DNA of 64,000 nucleotides from Sphingopyxis sp. USTB-05 (GCF_023822045.1 NZ_CP084712.1:1612001-1676000), one strand, 5' to 3'; shown: positions 39,358 to 49,578, counted from the stretch's first letter. The notes: generated by a model from the sequence alone, not told the origin. A program made the numbers and translations.

Positions 39358-39693
39358 ACATCCGTGCTGAACGCTTGAACAAAGCGCAGGTCCGTCGCGG
39401 AGATTTGTGCCTGCGATGCAGGGGCAGGTGAGCGGATAGCTCGCCTCGCGCCGCGCCCTCCCGTTCGTTCGAGACTGTTTCCGTATCACTGGGCTCTTGG
39501 CAAAAACATAGCCGTTTCATCCCATTTTGTGTCTTTCAGCCTCTAAAAGCTTCTATCCAAATCCAGACTTTCGGCGTCGATGTTCGTTTAACATGCCTGG
39601 GTGTTTTCGAGGGATCACGGACTAAAGTTGGTAGCGGATAGGGCAACTTGCATAGGCAAGGCGCAGGGCCGAAAGAGAGGGTGGGAGTGAGAC
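39358..39693. other. Intergenic stretch upstream of selO
   Basis: About 335 bp with no supported gene. The last 25 bases before selO contain a good ribosome site (GGGTGGGAGTGAGACATG). No convincing promoter or terminator was found. Confidence 0.5.
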
Positions 39694-41157
39694 ATGAATT
39701 TCGGATTCGACAATAGCTTTTACCGTAGCATGGAAGGTTTTTATTCCCCTGCGGAAGCTGCAATACCCTCCGCGCCCAAGCTTCTGATTTTCAACCATAT
39801 ACTGGCAACGCAGCTTGGACTGGAAGCGGCGTCCGCGGACGACGAGACACTGGCACGGTTGTTCTCCGGGGAGGTGCTTCCCGAGGGTGCCGACCCGCTG
39901 GCGCTTGCTTACGCTGGTCACCAGTTTGGTCATTTCTCGCCGCAGCTTGGCGATGGCCGTGCGCTGTTACTGGGTGAAATCGTCGCGCCCGATGGCGCGC
40001 GCTTCGACATTCAGCTCAAAGGGTCGGGACCTACCGCCTTTTCGCGTAACGGAGACGGACGCGCAGCAATCGGTCCGGTATTGCGCGAGTTTCTCGTATC
40101 CGAAGCGATGGCCGCGATGGGGGTGCCGACGACGCGCGCGCTGGCAGCGGTGGCGACGGGTGACCGTGTGCAGCGCGAGCGGGCGCATCCCGGTGCGGTG
40201 CTGACGCGCGTTGCGAGCAGCCATATCCGTGTCGGTACCTTTCAGTTCTTTGCCGCACATTATGGTGCCGATCACGTTACACAGCTCGCGACCTACAGCA
40301 TTCGTCGCCATTTCCCCGATCTGGTCGATACCGAAAACCCACCGCTCGCGTTGCTCGACAGGGTTATCGCTCTTCAATGCGAATTGATCGCCCATTGGCT
40401 TGGCGTCGGGTTCGTTCATGGTGTGATGAACACCGACAATGTCGCAATCAGCGGCGAAACGATCGATTACGGTCCTTGCGCCTTCATGGATCGTTTTGCG
40501 GGCCATACGGTGTTCAGTTCTATCGATGCGAACGGCCGTTACTCCTATGGTCGGCAGCCGCACATCATGCATTGGAATATGGCGCGTTTCGCCGAAGCGC
40601 TGCTGCCTGCGGTTCATGCGGTCAACCCGGCCAGCGTCGATACGGCGAAGGCGATGGTCGAGGCGATACCGAAACGTTTCAGCGGGGAGTGGCTGAAAAG
40701 GATGCGGCAAAAATTGGGCTTCGCCGAAGCCGCCGAGGGCGACGAGGTGCTCATCGACGGGCTGTTTGACGAACTCGAAAAACATCAGATCGATTTCACG
40801 CTCTTTTTCCGGGGGCTGGCGATGATATTGCGCGGCGACGGAATGATGCTTGAAAACCTGTCGCCGGATCCCGAGGCGATGGCGCCTTGGATTTTCGACT
40901 GGTGGGAACGGGTCGCCCGTGAAACCGACGCGCCGCTCGATCGCGCTGACGCGATGGATGCAATCAACCCGCTCTATATTCCGCGCAATCATAAGGTGGA
41001 GGCAGCGCTCGCCAGCGCAGAGGCGGGCGATCTCGCTCCGTGGACCGAACTGCTCGATGTGGTCCGCAATCCCTATGTCGAGCGCGCGGAATGGCAGGAC
41101 TATGCCGTTCCCGCGCCGGCCGATGCCGGGCCCTACACGACCTTCTGCGGAACCTGA
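39694..41157 (+). CDS. selO: SelO (YdiU) protein adenylyltransferase
   Basis: SelO is a pseudokinase-fold enzyme that transfers AMP from ATP to Ser/Thr/Tyr of client proteins, tied to redox stress. The 487-residue protein contains LAYAGHQFGHFSPQLGDGRA, the Lys motif QLKGSGPTAFSRNGDGRAAI, the catalytic loop HGVMNTDNVAIS with Asp248, and the metal-binding DYGPCAF with Asp258. It ends YTTFCGT, the short bacterial form with Cys near the end. It is followed after about 70 bp by ugd on the same strand. Assignment is secure. Confidence 0.96.
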   Translation: MNFGFDNSFYRSMEGFYSPAEAAIPSAPKLLIFNHILATQLGLEAASADDETLARLFSGEVLPEGADPLALAYAGHQFGHFSPQLGDGRALLLGEIVAPDGARFDIQLKGSGPTAFSRNGDGRAAIGPVLREFLVSEAMAAMGVPTTRALAAVATGDRVQRERAHPGAVLTRVASSHIRVGTFQFFAAHYGADHVTQLATYSIRRHFPDLVDTENPPLALLDRVIALQCELIAHWLGVGFVHGVMNTDNVAISGETIDYGPCAFMDRFAGHTVFSSIDANGRYSYGRQPHIMHWNMARFAEALLPAVHAVNPASVDTAKAMVEAIPKRFSGEWLKRMRQKLGFAEAAEGDEVLIDGLFDELEKHQIDFTLFFRGLAMILRGDGMMLENLSPDPEAMAPWIFDWWERVARETDAPLDRADAMDAINPLYIPRNHKVEAALASAEAGDLAPWTELLDVVRNPYVERAEWQDYAVPAPADAGPYTTFCGT

Positions 41158-41229
41158 GCGCCGCGGCGGTTGAGCGCACCTCTGGCGCTTGCTAGGGGAA
41201 GGGCCGACGCCTCCTTCAGGAAGAGAAAC

Positions 41230-42444
41230 TTGCCCGATATCCAAGCACAGCAGGCGGCCGGAAGCGCGACTCCGGTCAAGATCACCGTCGTCGGTACCGG
41301 CTATGTCGGCATTTCGAACGCAATATTGCTGGCGCAGCGCAGCCGGGTGGTCGCGCTCGACATCGATTCGCGCAAAGTCGAACAGATCAACGCCAAGCAG
41401 TCGCCGATCGCCGATCCTGAGATCGAGGAATATCTTGCGAACCGGTCGCTGGATCTCATCGCGACGACCGATCGCGACGCCGCCTATGACGGCGCTGATT
41501 TCGTCATCGTCGCGACCCCGACCGACTATGATCCCGATACCAATTATTTCAACACGCGCACGGTCGAAAGCGTGATCGCCGATGCGCTGGTAAAGGCGCC
41601 GGGCGCACTGATTATCGTCAAATCGACGGTGCCGGTTGGTTTTACCGAACGGATGCGTGCCGAGCACAGCAGCGATGCAATCGTCTTTTCGCCCGAATTC
41701 CTGCGCGAAGGGCGAGCGCTTTACGACAATCTTTACCCCTCGCGCATCATCGTCGGTGACACGCACCCCCGCGCCGCAGAATTCGCGCGCCTGCTGCTCG
41801 ATGGATCGCTGAAGCCCGATGCGGAGATTTTGCAGACGGGCAATACCGAGGCCGAGGCCATCAAGCTGTTCGCCAACACCTATCTTGCGATGCGCGTAGC
41901 CTTCTTCAACGAGCTTGATACCTATGCCGCCTCGCACGGCGTGGATTCGCGCCAGGTGATCGAGGGCGTGTGCCTCGACCCGCGGATCGGGCAATTCTAC
42001 AATAATCCGTCCTTCGGCTATGGCGGCTATTGCCTGCCCAAGGACACCAAGCAGATGCTGGCCAACTATAAGGATGTCCCCCAGAACCTGATCCAGGCCA
42101 TCGTGTCCTCCAACACGACGCGCAAGGATTTCATCGCATCGGAAGTCATTAAGCGGGCGCCGCGCGTCGTCGGCATCCATCGGCTCGCGATGAAGGCGGG
42201 GTCGGACAATTTTCGCGCCAGCAGCATCCTGGGCGTGATGAAGCGGGTGAAGGCCAAGGGGATCGAGGTGATCGTTTATGAACCGCTGGTCGCGGACGAT
42301 CGCCTGTTCAATTCGCGCGTTATCCGTGATCTCGAGGCATTCAAGGCCGAAGCCGATGTCATCATCGCGAACCGCGTGACCGACGATCTCGCCGACGTTG
42401 CGGACAAGGTTTACAGCCGTGACCTGTTCGGCGCCGACTCCTGA
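41230..42444 (+). CDS. ugd: UDP-glucose 6-dehydrogenase
   Basis: Oxidises UDP-glucose to UDP-glucuronate, feeding the 4-epimerase at 18654. It has the Rossmann motif [20 protein letters not shown], the [13 protein letters not shown] segment, [20 protein letters not shown], and the catalytic Cys in [20 protein letters not shown]. About 404 residues. The TTG at 41230 has a strong ribosome site, AGGAAGAG, 6 bases upstream, whereas the TTG at 41170 has none, so I chose 41230. The sequence resembles the short E. coli Ugd branch more than the WecC or TviB branches also found here. Confidence 0.93.
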   Translation: MPDIQAQQAAGSATPVKITVVGTGYVGISNAILLAQRSRVVALDIDSRKVEQINAKQSPIADPEIEEYLANRSLDLIATTDRDAAYDGADFVIVATPTDYDPDTNYFNTRTVESVIADALVKAPGALIIVKSTVPVGFTERMRAEHSSDAIVFSPEFLREGRALYDNLYPSRIIVGDTHPRAAEFARLLLDGSLKPDAEILQTGNTEAEAIKLFANTYLAMRVAFFNELDTYAASHGVDSRQVIEGVCLDPRIGQFYNNPSFGYGGYCLPKDTKQMLANYKDVPQNLIQAIVSSNTTRKDFIASEVIKRAPRVVGIHRLAMKAGSDNFRASSILGVMKRVKAKGIEVIVYEPLVADDRLFNSRVIRDLEAFKAEADVIIANRVTDDLADVADKVYSRDLFGADS

Positions 42445-42576
42445 CTTTCGCCATCGACGCAACTCGCCGCATCGCCGGGAACTGTCCCATTGTCGGAGAG
42501 TTAGCTAGTCAAATGGGGAGAAACGGGTTGCACAGCCATATCTCGCAAGCCACAAGTGTGCATCGGTGGCCAGCAG

Positions 42577-44946
42577 ATGAAAAAATCTGACATTTCGCGT
42601 GTATCGTCAGGCCGCCGACCCGTGCGGATGCGGCCGCTCTTGATCGGTGCCTGCTCCTTTCTTTGTCTCGCTTGGGCGGGCGCCGCGCAGGCGCAGCAGG
42701 TCGAACCGCCGCAGGTCGTCCGGACACTCGACGCGAACAAGGCAGACCCGATCGCTGCTCCGTCGCCGCCTCCGCCCGATGTGGTCCTGCCTGAGGTCGC
42801 CCCGATCATCGAGGATGACGAGTTCGAAAAGGCGATTCCGCCGATCAGCGCCGAGGACGATGCGGAACTCGACCGTCCGCTCGAATCGATCGCCGATTTT
42901 GAAAAACGTCAGGCTGCCGAGGCGGCGAAACGCCGCAAACCGGCTGGCGAGGACAGCGCCGATGCGACCGTCGAAACGCAGCCGCCCAAGGTTGACGGCG
43001 TACCGGTTCCCGCGCTCGCCGACGGCGATGCGGTGGAGGCGATCGGCGACGCGCCGATCACCGACAGCGAGCTAGCGGCACCGCTGCCTCCGCTCGAAAA
43101 TTTCGACGTAGAGCCGGTGCAGTTTGCGGAAGCCGAGGATGACAAGGGCAATGTCGAGATCGCCTATTCGGTAAAAGTGAATGGGCTCGACGCAGCCGAC
43201 GATAGTACCGACGTCGATCTCGCCGACCTGTTCGGCGATTTGTCGGCGCTTTATGACGGCGACGGAAAGGCCGACAATGCGGCGATGATCCGCGCGCGCC
43301 TGACCGCAGATGGCGAACTGATGCAGCGCATCCTTGCGTCCGAAGGCTATTATGACGCCGTCGTCGACACGCGCATCGACCGCGGCGAACGCGAGGAAGG
43401 GCAGGAGGGTCAGGAAGGCCAGCAAACGCAGCAAGGCCGGCGTCGGTCGATCACCGCCGTGATCGATGTAAAACCGGGCAAGCGCTATACGCTGGCCGAT
43501 ATCATCATTAATGCCGGGCCGACGGTTCCGCCGACCCTGATCGCCGACAATTTTCCGCTCGCCGTCGGCGAACCGATCGTCGCACAGCGCATTCAGGGCG
43601 CCGAAGCTGCGATCGCGCTCAAGCTGCCACAGGAAGGCTATCCCTTCGCCAAGGTCGGACAGCGCGACATATTGCTCGATGGTGCTACGGGCGACGGCGT
43701 CTACACCTTGCCCGTCGATATTGGGAAACGGTCGCGCTTCGGCGGGATCGAGACGACGGGCGACCTTGCTTTCGATGCCGAGCATGTCGCGGTCCTCGCA
43801 CGTTTCAAGCGCGGTGACCTCTACGATAGCCGTATGGTCGACGATCTTCGACAGGCGTTGGTTGCCACCGGCTTGTTCGCCACCGTCGCCGCTGAGCCAC
43901 AGCCGACCGGTGAGAGCGCGGGCGACGACACCGAATATGTGACGATGCTGGTGACCCAGCAGGCGGGGCCGCCGCGCACTCTCGCCGCCAGCGCCGGCTA
44001 CGGGACGGGCGAGGGGATCAGGCTTGAAGGTAGCTGGACTCATCGCAACCTGTTCCCGCCCGAAGGTGCGCTGACCTTCCGCGGGGTATTGGGCACGCAG
44101 GAGCAGGGGATCGGGGCAACGCTTCGCCGTTCGAACGCGGGCCGCCGAGATCGTACCATGGAGCTCGTCACCGAGGTCACGCGCAGCAACTATGATGCGT
44201 TCAACGCAATCACGGGCCGCGTCGGCGTGCGCGTCAGCTATGATTCGACGCCGATCTGGCAGAAGAAATTTACCTATGCCTATGGTGCCGAACTGATCGC
44301 AACACGCGAGGATGATTATGATTTCAACCAGGGTGCGCGGTCGTATGATTTCTACACGATCCTCGGCCTGACCGGGCAAGTCGGGATGGACCGGACCGAC
44401 AGCCTGCTAAACCCGACCAAGGGCTTTCGTATTACATCGCTGATCCAGCCCGAAGGCTCGCTTGCGGGTCGCTTCTCGCCTTATGCGCGGCTGCGGACCG
44501 ACGTCAGCGGCTATTATCCCGTGACCGACAGCATCGTCGTGGCCGGGCGCGTGCGCGTTGGCTCGATCCTCGGGGCTGCGCGCGAGCGGTTGGCGCCGTC
44601 GCGGCGCTTCTATGCCGGCGGCGGCGGGTCGGTGCGCGGATTCGGCTATCAGGAACTTGGGCCGAAGGATCCGAACAACGATCCGATCGGCGGCCGCAGC
44701 GTCGCCGAGGCGGCGTTCGAGACGCGCTATCGCTTTGGCAATTTCGGCGTTGTCGGCTTCGTCGACGCCGGGCAAGTTTATCGCTCGTCGGCGCCGACTT
44801 TCCAAAATCTGCGCTTCGGTGCCGGGATCGGTGCGCGCTATTACACGAACTTCGGTCCGATGCGCTTCGACGTCGCGACCCCGATCGGGCGCAAGCCCGG
44901 TGAAGCGCGGGTCAGCGTCTATGTTTCGATAGGGCAGGCCTTTTGA
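42577..44946 (+). CDS. tamA: TamA-like Omp85 outer-membrane assembly protein
   Basis: An outer-membrane beta barrel of about 789 residues that works with TamB to insert outer-membrane proteins or move phospholipids. A signal peptide ends near GAAQAQQ. The N-terminal part is acidic and Pro-rich, followed by POTRA-like domains (from VNGLDAADDSTDVDLADLFG). Between POTRAs there is a Gln/Glu-rich insert of about 20 residues (EEGQEGQEGQQTQQGRRR). The Omp85 barrel carries RRFYAGGGGSVRGFGYQELG, and the chain ends SIGQAF with terminal Phe. The ATG at 42577 is one of three possible starts. The stop overlaps the tamB start as TGATG. Confidence 0.93.
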   Translation: MKKSDISRVSSGRRPVRMRPLLIGACSFLCLAWAGAAQAQQVEPPQVVRTLDANKADPIAAPSPPPPDVVLPEVAPIIEDDEFEKAIPPISAEDDAELDRPLESIADFEKRQAAEAAKRRKPAGEDSADATVETQPPKVDGVPVPALADGDAVEAIGDAPITDSELAAPLPPLENFDVEPVQFAEAEDDKGNVEIAYSVKVNGLDAADDSTDVDLADLFGDLSALYDGDGKADNAAMIRARLTADGELMQRILASEGYYDAVVDTRIDRGEREEGQEGQEGQQTQQGRRRSITAVIDVKPGKRYTLADIIINAGPTVPPTLIADNFPLAVGEPIVAQRIQGAEAAIALKLPQEGYPFAKVGQRDILLDGATGDGVYTLPVDIGKRSRFGGIETTGDLAFDAEHVAVLARFKRGDLYDSRMVDDLRQALVATGLFATVAAEPQPTGESAGDDTEYVTMLVTQQAGPPRTLAASAGYGTGEGIRLEGSWTHRNLFPPEGALTFRGVLGTQEQGIGATLRRSNAGRRDRTMELVTEVTRSNYDAFNAITGRVGVRVSYDSTPIWQKKFTYAYGAELIATREDDYDFNQGARSYDFYTILGLTGQVGMDRTDSLLNPTKGFRITSLIQPEGSLAGRFSPYARLRTDVSGYYPVTDSIVVAGRVRVGSILGAARERLAPSRRFYAGGGGSVRGFGYQELGPKDPNNDPIGGRSVAEAAFETRYRFGNFGVVGFVDAGQVYRSSAPTFQNLRFGAGIGARYYTNFGPMRFDVATPIGRKPGEARVSVYVSIGQAF

Positions 44947-47900
44947 TGGCTGACGACGCCGCCTTCGCCGAAGACGAAACCGTGCCCGCAAAGGCATCGC
45001 GTTCGTGGCCGCTCACTATATTGCGTTGGATCGGCCTGAGCCTGCTCGGGCTGGTGCTGCTGTCCGCGTTATTCCTTGTCGGGCTCAATAGCGATGCGGG
45101 GCGGCGTTTCGTTGTCACCCAGATCGAGAAATATGAATTCGAAAACGGGATGAAGATCGGCATCGGCCGGCTCGACGGGTCGCTTTATGGCCAGATGGTC
45201 ATCCGCAATCTTACGCTGTCCGATCCGAAGGGCGTTTTCCTTGCGTCGCCCGAGGTCAAGGTCGACTGGCGGCCGATCCGCTATCTCGCGAACCATGTCG
45301 ACATTCGCTCGGCAACCGCGGCGACGATGACGATGCGCAAGCTGCCCGAGTTCAAAGTCGTTCCCGACACCGGCGAACCGTTGCTGCCCGACCTCGACAT
45401 CGACGTCGGGCTGTTGCGCGTCGACCGCTTCATCTTTGAGCCCCTCGTTGCGGGTGAGCGGCAGGTTGCCAAATTGAACGGCAAGATCGCGATCGCCGAC
45501 CGCCGCGCGCAGGTCACGGCCAATGCCGAGACGATTGCCGGTGGGGGCGGGGAGGGCGATGCGTTGAAACTTGTACTCGACGCGGTGCCCGAGGCGAACC
45601 GGCTTGCGGTGACGCTCGACATGACGGCGCCCAAGGGCGGCGTGCTCGCGGCAATGGGTGGGTTCAAGGAAACGCTCACCGCGAAGCTCGACGGCCGCGG
45701 TGATTGGAAAGCCTGGAACGGCAATCTGACCGCGAACCTCGGCGCTGCGCCGCTCGCGCGCGTCGCGCTGACGGGGCGCGATGGCACTTTTACGGCAAAG
45801 GGGAAGGCGCAAGCATCGCGCCTGATGGCCGCAGGGCCGGTCGTTGAGTTGCTGGGGAGCGAAACGGCGATCGATCTTACGGCACGCCTCAACGACCGTA
45901 AGGCCGCGATAGACGGGCGGCTGTCGTCCGACGCGGCACAACTCGGCATCAGCGGCGGAATCGACCTTGGCACCAGTCGCTACGAGGGTCTGAAACTCGC
46001 CGCCAATATTCTCCGCCCGAGCGCGATTGCGCCAGCGGTGCGAGCCAATGGACTACGGGCTACAGCGACGCTCGATGGCGCCTTCGCGCATCCGACGGTC
46101 GATTATCAGGCGAATGCCAACAGTCTCGCGGTGAATGACATCATCGTCGAGGGGATCGTGCTTGCTGGCAAGGCGCGCGTCGATGCCGACCAGATCGTCA
46201 TTCCGGTAGCGGGACGCGCCGCGCGCATCCGCGGCCTCGATACGGTTGCGGGCGGGACGTTGGTCCAGGTGCGGCTCGACGGCGACCTCGCGTACAGCAA
46301 TGGCCGCATCCTCAGCGACAATCTGCGTCTGCGCTCGCCGCGCATCGACGCCAAGGCAATCATCATCGCCGATCTCAACAAAGGCTTTTACACCGGCGCG
46401 ATCGACGGGCGGATTAACGATTATCGGATCGAAAGCGTCGGCATCTTCGACATCGATACCGACGCTGATCTTAAGACCGCGCCGCGCGGCGGGTTCGAGA
46501 TCGTCGGAAACGTTCGCGCCCGCTCGACCCGGCTGTTCAATTCGGGCGTGCGCGATTTCCTCGGCGGCAGTGCGACGGCTTCTAGCGCGGTGCGTTATGG
46601 CACCGACGGCATTATCCGCTTCTCGGGCCTCCGCCTGTCGGCGCCGCGGCTGCGGGTAACGGGCGGGCAGGGGAGTTATGCGCCGAACGGCCAGATACGC
46701 CTGACCGCACAGGCCCATTCAACCGACTATGGTCCTGTCGGGGTTCAGCTTGCGGGGACGATCACCGACCCGCGCGCGGTTGTAACGGCTGCACGTCCCG
46801 GCCTTGGGATCGGGCTCGCCAATCTGGTGGCCAAGATCAACGGCGCACCGAACGGCTACCGGCTCGCGGCGACCGGTGAAACCGATTATGGCCCACTGTC
46901 CGCTGACGTCGTGCTGCTGACAGCCAAGGGGCCGCTGACGATCGATGTCGAGCGCGGCGACCTGTCGGGGATCGGCTTCAACGGCAGACTGGTAAAAAGC
47001 GATGCGGGGCCCTTCGTCGGTCAGCTCAACGCTTCGGGGCAGGGGCTTGGCGGCCTCGTCCGGCTGACCGCCGCCGGAAAATATCAGGCGGCTGCGATCA
47101 ACGTCCGCGCGAACGACGTCGTGCTCCCCGGCGCAGCGAAGCTCGCGGTCGGGTCGGCGATCGTCGATGCCGACGTTACCCTTTACGACACGCCGCATGT
47201 GGTCGCCGACATCCAGATCGCCGACACGCAGATTCGCGAATATGACATTGCCGTCGGGCGCGTGAAGATCGACTATCGCGACGGCGCGGGGCGCGCGCAG
47301 GCGCTGGTCGAAGGAACGAGCGGTGTCCCGTTCCGCATCGCAGCGAACGCCGACCTTCAACCCAAACTCTGGCGCGCGTCCGTGCAGGGCCGGGCGACAG
47401 GGATCAATTTCCGGACCACGTCGCCCGCACGCATTATTCCGGGCCCCGACGGTTATGAATTGCTACCAACGAACGTCAGTCTGGGGCGCGGCAGCAGCGC
47501 GCGTGTCGCCGGCCGCTTCGGCGATGGGATCATGATTCAGAGCCGCCTCGAACGCGTCAATATGGCCATCCTCAATGCCGTCTATCCCGACATGGGGCTG
47601 GGCGGCCGCGCAACGGGCAGCCTCGATTTCGAACAGGCGAATTCCGACAGCTTCCCGCGTGCCGACGCGCGACTGACGATCACCGATTTCACGCGTACGA
47701 CCGCGGCGTCGGTCAGCCAGCCGGTCGATGTCAATTTCGCAGGCAAGCTCCTCGTCGACGGTGGCGAAGCGCGCGCGGTGATGCGCAAGCGCGGCAGCGT
47801 GATCGGGCGTCTGCAGGCGTCGCTGCGTCCACTGGGTGCCGGTGCGGGGACCTGGACCGAACGTTTGATGGCAGCGCCGCTCGGCGGGGGCATCCGCTAC

Positions 47901-49184
47901 AACGGACCCGCCGACACGCTCTATTCCTTCTTTGGCCCGGCGACGCAGCATGTGTCGGGACCGATTGCGGTCGCCGCTGATTTTAGCTGTAGCGTTTCCG
48001 ATCCATGCCTGGAGGGCGTCGTTCGCGGCAAGGATATGGTCTATGAAAACCAGACCTATGGCACACGGTTGACCAATATGGTCGTGAACGGCCGCTTCAC
48101 GGGCAACCGGCTCGAGATCGAGCAGCTTACCGCGACGGCTGGCGACGGCACGGTGCAGGCGAAAGGCTTTATCAGCCTCGCGTCGGCCGACGGCTATCCG
48201 ATGAATATTTCGGCGACGCTCGATAATGCGCGGTTGGCCAAGAGCGAGAATATCGCCGCACGTGCGACGGGTAATCTGACGCTTGAGAAGGTCGCGGGAC
48301 AGACAGCGCTGCTGTCGGGCAGCCTGCGCCTTCCTGAAACACGCTATCGCATCATTCGTGAGGGCGCGGCGCAGGTTCCAGTGCTCACCGGGGTTCGGCG
48401 CAAGCCGCCTGCGGGCCGCCAGCGGATCAGCGGCGATGGGCTCGCGGCGGTCGGCGGCAGCCTGTTCGACCTCATCCGCCTCGATATTGCATTGAAAGCC
48501 CCTGACGAAATTTATGTCAGCGGCATGGGGCTCGAATCCGAGTGGAAGGCCGATGTGGTGCTGCGCGGTACGACGCAGGATCCACGCGTTACGGGTGAGA
48601 TCGAACTGGTGCGCGGTACGCTGGGTTTCGCGGGCCGCTCGTTCGAATTGCAGGAAGGTCGGGTGACCTTCCCGACGGGCGAAGCCTTCGATCCCGCGAT
48701 CCGCCTGCTCGCCAGCGACACGATTGAAACCGTGACGATCAGCATCAGCGTCACTGGGCGCGCGAGCAATCCGCAGATCGCCTTCTCGAGCGTCCCGGGC
48801 TTGCCGCAGGACGAGATCGTCTCGCGCATCCTGTTTGGCGATTCGATCACCACCCTGTCGCCGCTGCAGGCGGTGCAACTCGCATCGTCGCTCAACACGC
48901 TCAGCGGCACGGGTGGCGGATTGAGCCCGCTTGGATCGCTTCAATCGGCCACGGGGATCGATCGACTGCGCGTGCTCGGCCCCGACGATACCGTCGGGCG
49001 CGGTGCGGCGTTGGCCGCCGGCCAATATATCACCAAAGATATCTATCTGGAGGTGATCACCGACGCGCGCGGCTATACCGCGACGCAGCTCGAGGTTAGC
49101 CTGACTCCGGCGCTGTCGCTGCTCAGCCAAGCGGGCGGATCGGGCCAGTCGAACCTCAGCATCCGTTATCGCAAGGATTATTGA
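44946..49184 (+). CDS. tamB: TamB-like translocation and assembly protein (AsmA/DUF490 family)
   Basis: A 1412-residue protein anchored in the inner membrane by one N-terminal helix (ILRWIGLSLLGLVLLSALFL) and spanning the periplasm as a long beta groove. Residues after the anchor form repeated beta segments, and the C-terminal DUF490 region includes RGTLGFAGRSFELQEGRVTF and LPQDEIVSRILFGDSITTLS, ending LSIRYRKDY. It partners with TamA in anterograde phospholipid or outer-membrane protein transport. Its start lies in TGATG of the tamA stop and its stop in TGATG of the next gene's start, so three genes are coupled in order. Confidence 0.95.
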   Translation: MADDAAFAEDETVPAKASRSWPLTILRWIGLSLLGLVLLSALFLVGLNSDAGRRFVVTQIEKYEFENGMKIGIGRLDGSLYGQMVIRNLTLSDPKGVFLASPEVKVDWRPIRYLANHVDIRSATAATMTMRKLPEFKVVPDTGEPLLPDLDIDVGLLRVDRFIFEPLVAGERQVAKLNGKIAIADRRAQVTANAETIAGGGGEGDALKLVLDAVPEANRLAVTLDMTAPKGGVLAAMGGFKETLTAKLDGRGDWKAWNGNLTANLGAAPLARVALTGRDGTFTAKGKAQASRLMAAGPVVELLGSETAIDLTARLNDRKAAIDGRLSSDAAQLGISGGIDLGTSRYEGLKLAANILRPSAIAPAVRANGLRATATLDGAFAHPTVDYQANANSLAVNDIIVEGIVLAGKARVDADQIVIPVAGRAARIRGLDTVAGGTLVQVRLDGDLAYSNGRILSDNLRLRSPRIDAKAIIIADLNKGFYTGAIDGRINDYRIESVGIFDIDTDADLKTAPRGGFEIVGNVRARSTRLFNSGVRDFLGGSATASSAVRYGTDGIIRFSGLRLSAPRLRVTGGQGSYAPNGQIRLTAQAHSTDYGPVGVQLAGTITDPRAVVTAARPGLGIGLANLVAKINGAPNGYRLAATGETDYGPLSADVVLLTAKGPLTIDVERGDLSGIGFNGRLVKSDAGPFVGQLNASGQGLGGLVRLTAAGKYQAAAINVRANDVVLPGAAKLAVGSAIVDADVTLYDTPHVVADIQIADTQIREYDIAVGRVKIDYRDGAGRAQALVEGTSGVPFRIAANADLQPKLWRASVQGRATGINFRTTSPARIIPGPDGYELLPTNVSLGRGSSARVAGRFGDGIMIQSRLERVNMAILNAVYPDMGLGGRATGSLDFEQANSDSFPRADARLTITDFTRTTAASVSQPVDVNFAGKLLVDGGEARAVMRKRGSVIGRLQASLRPLGAGAGTWTERLMAAPLGGGIRYNGPADTLYSFFGPATQHVSGPIAVAADFSCSVSDPCLEGVVRGKDMVYENQTYGTRLTNMVVNGRFTGNRLEIEQLTATAGDGTVQAKGFISLASADGYPMNISATLDNARLAKSENIAARATGNLTLEKVAGQTALLSGSLRLPETRYRIIREGAAQVPVLTGVRRKPPAGRQRISGDGLAAVGGSLFDLIRLDIALKAPDEIYVSGMGLESEWKADVVLRGTTQDPRVTGEIELVRGTLGFAGRSFELQEGRVTFPTGEAFDPAIRLLASDTIETVTISISVTGRASNPQIAFSSVPGLPQDEIVSRILFGDSITTLSPLQAVQLASSLNTLSGTGGGLSPLGSLQSATGIDRLRVLGPDDTVGRGAALAAGQYITKDIYLEVITDARGYTATQLEVSLTPALSLLSQAGGSGQSNLSIRYRKDY

Positions 49185-49405
49185 TGCGCGCCGCCGCCCT
49201 GCTTGTTCCGCTGTTGCTGCTCGCGGCATGCAAGGACGAGCCGCGTTTCGAGGAACGATACGACAAGGCGGCGAAAGAGATTGAGGCGCGCGCAAAGGCG
49301 ATGGATGCCGACATCGCCAAGTCCGACACTGCCGCACGGGCCGCATCGGAAAACTTGCAACCAGCGGCCAAGCCGTCTAACGCGCCCACGTCATCTGGGG
49401 AGTAG
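49184..49405 (+). CDS. Small lipoprotein coupled to tamAB
   Basis: A 73-residue protein starting MRAAALLVPLLLLAACKDEP, with lipobox LLAAC (Cys at 17). The mature part is highly charged and helical (RYDKAAKEIEARAKAMDADI) with a flexible Ala/Pro/Ser tail. No family recognised. Its start overlaps the tamB stop (TGATG), and its last codons (TCA TCT GGG GAG TAG) form the 5' conserved core of the manganese riboswitch. The gene and the riboswitch therefore constrain each other. It is small enough to be missed in automated annotation, but its signal and coupling are convincing. Confidence 0.75.
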   Translation: MRAAALLVPLLLLAACKDEPRFEERYDKAAKEIEARAKAMDADIAKSDTAARAASENLQPAAKPSNAPTSSGE

Positions 49406-49500
49406 CCAGCCGTCCTTCGGGGCGGGCCACCGTGTCAACATACTCGGCCGAGAGGTCGTGGTGCGGTGGAAGCGGGAGACCGCTTGGGCGAGACCAATGG
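49391..49500 (+). ncRNA. yybP-ykoY manganese riboswitch
   Basis: The conserved elements are present in order: GGGGAGTAGCC (49397-49407), GTCAACATACTCGG near 49434-49447, and GGCGAGACC near 49487-49495. The closing stem pairs TCATCTGG with CCAATGG through one bulged C. This is the Mn2+-sensing aptamer that turns on exporter genes; the gene downstream is a GDT1-type exporter, as expected. The 5' core overlaps the stop codon of the upstream lipoprotein gene. Confidence 0.9.
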
Positions 49501-49513
49501 CATCGACCTTCGT

Positions 49514-49569
49514 CCGGGCCGGGCGGCGGGTTTGATGTCTATTGGAATCGCGAAGCCGCTCGGCCCCGG
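49514..49569 (+). promoter_or_regulatory. Hairpin sequestering the ribosome site of the GDT1-type exporter
   Basis: CCGGGCCGGGCGGC (49514-49527) can pair with GCCGCTCGGCCCCGG (49555-49569) over 14 positions with one bulged C and one G-U. The 3' arm covers the first two G of the GGAG ribosome site (49568-49571), 8 bases before the ATG. It is a plausible expression platform acting on translation, as there is no U-run. Mechanism inferred. Confidence 0.6.
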
Positions 49570-49578
49570 AGTTTGTTC

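Noticed and set aside
39967..42462. Minus-strand open frame of 831 codons opposite selO and ugd
   Set aside because: It spans two well-identified plus-strand genes and their gap; composition is that of an antisense shadow.
49432..49578. Longer reading frame upstream of the GDT1-type gene
   Set aside because: Those codons lie within the riboswitch and hairpin; the family N-terminus begins at the ATG at 49579.
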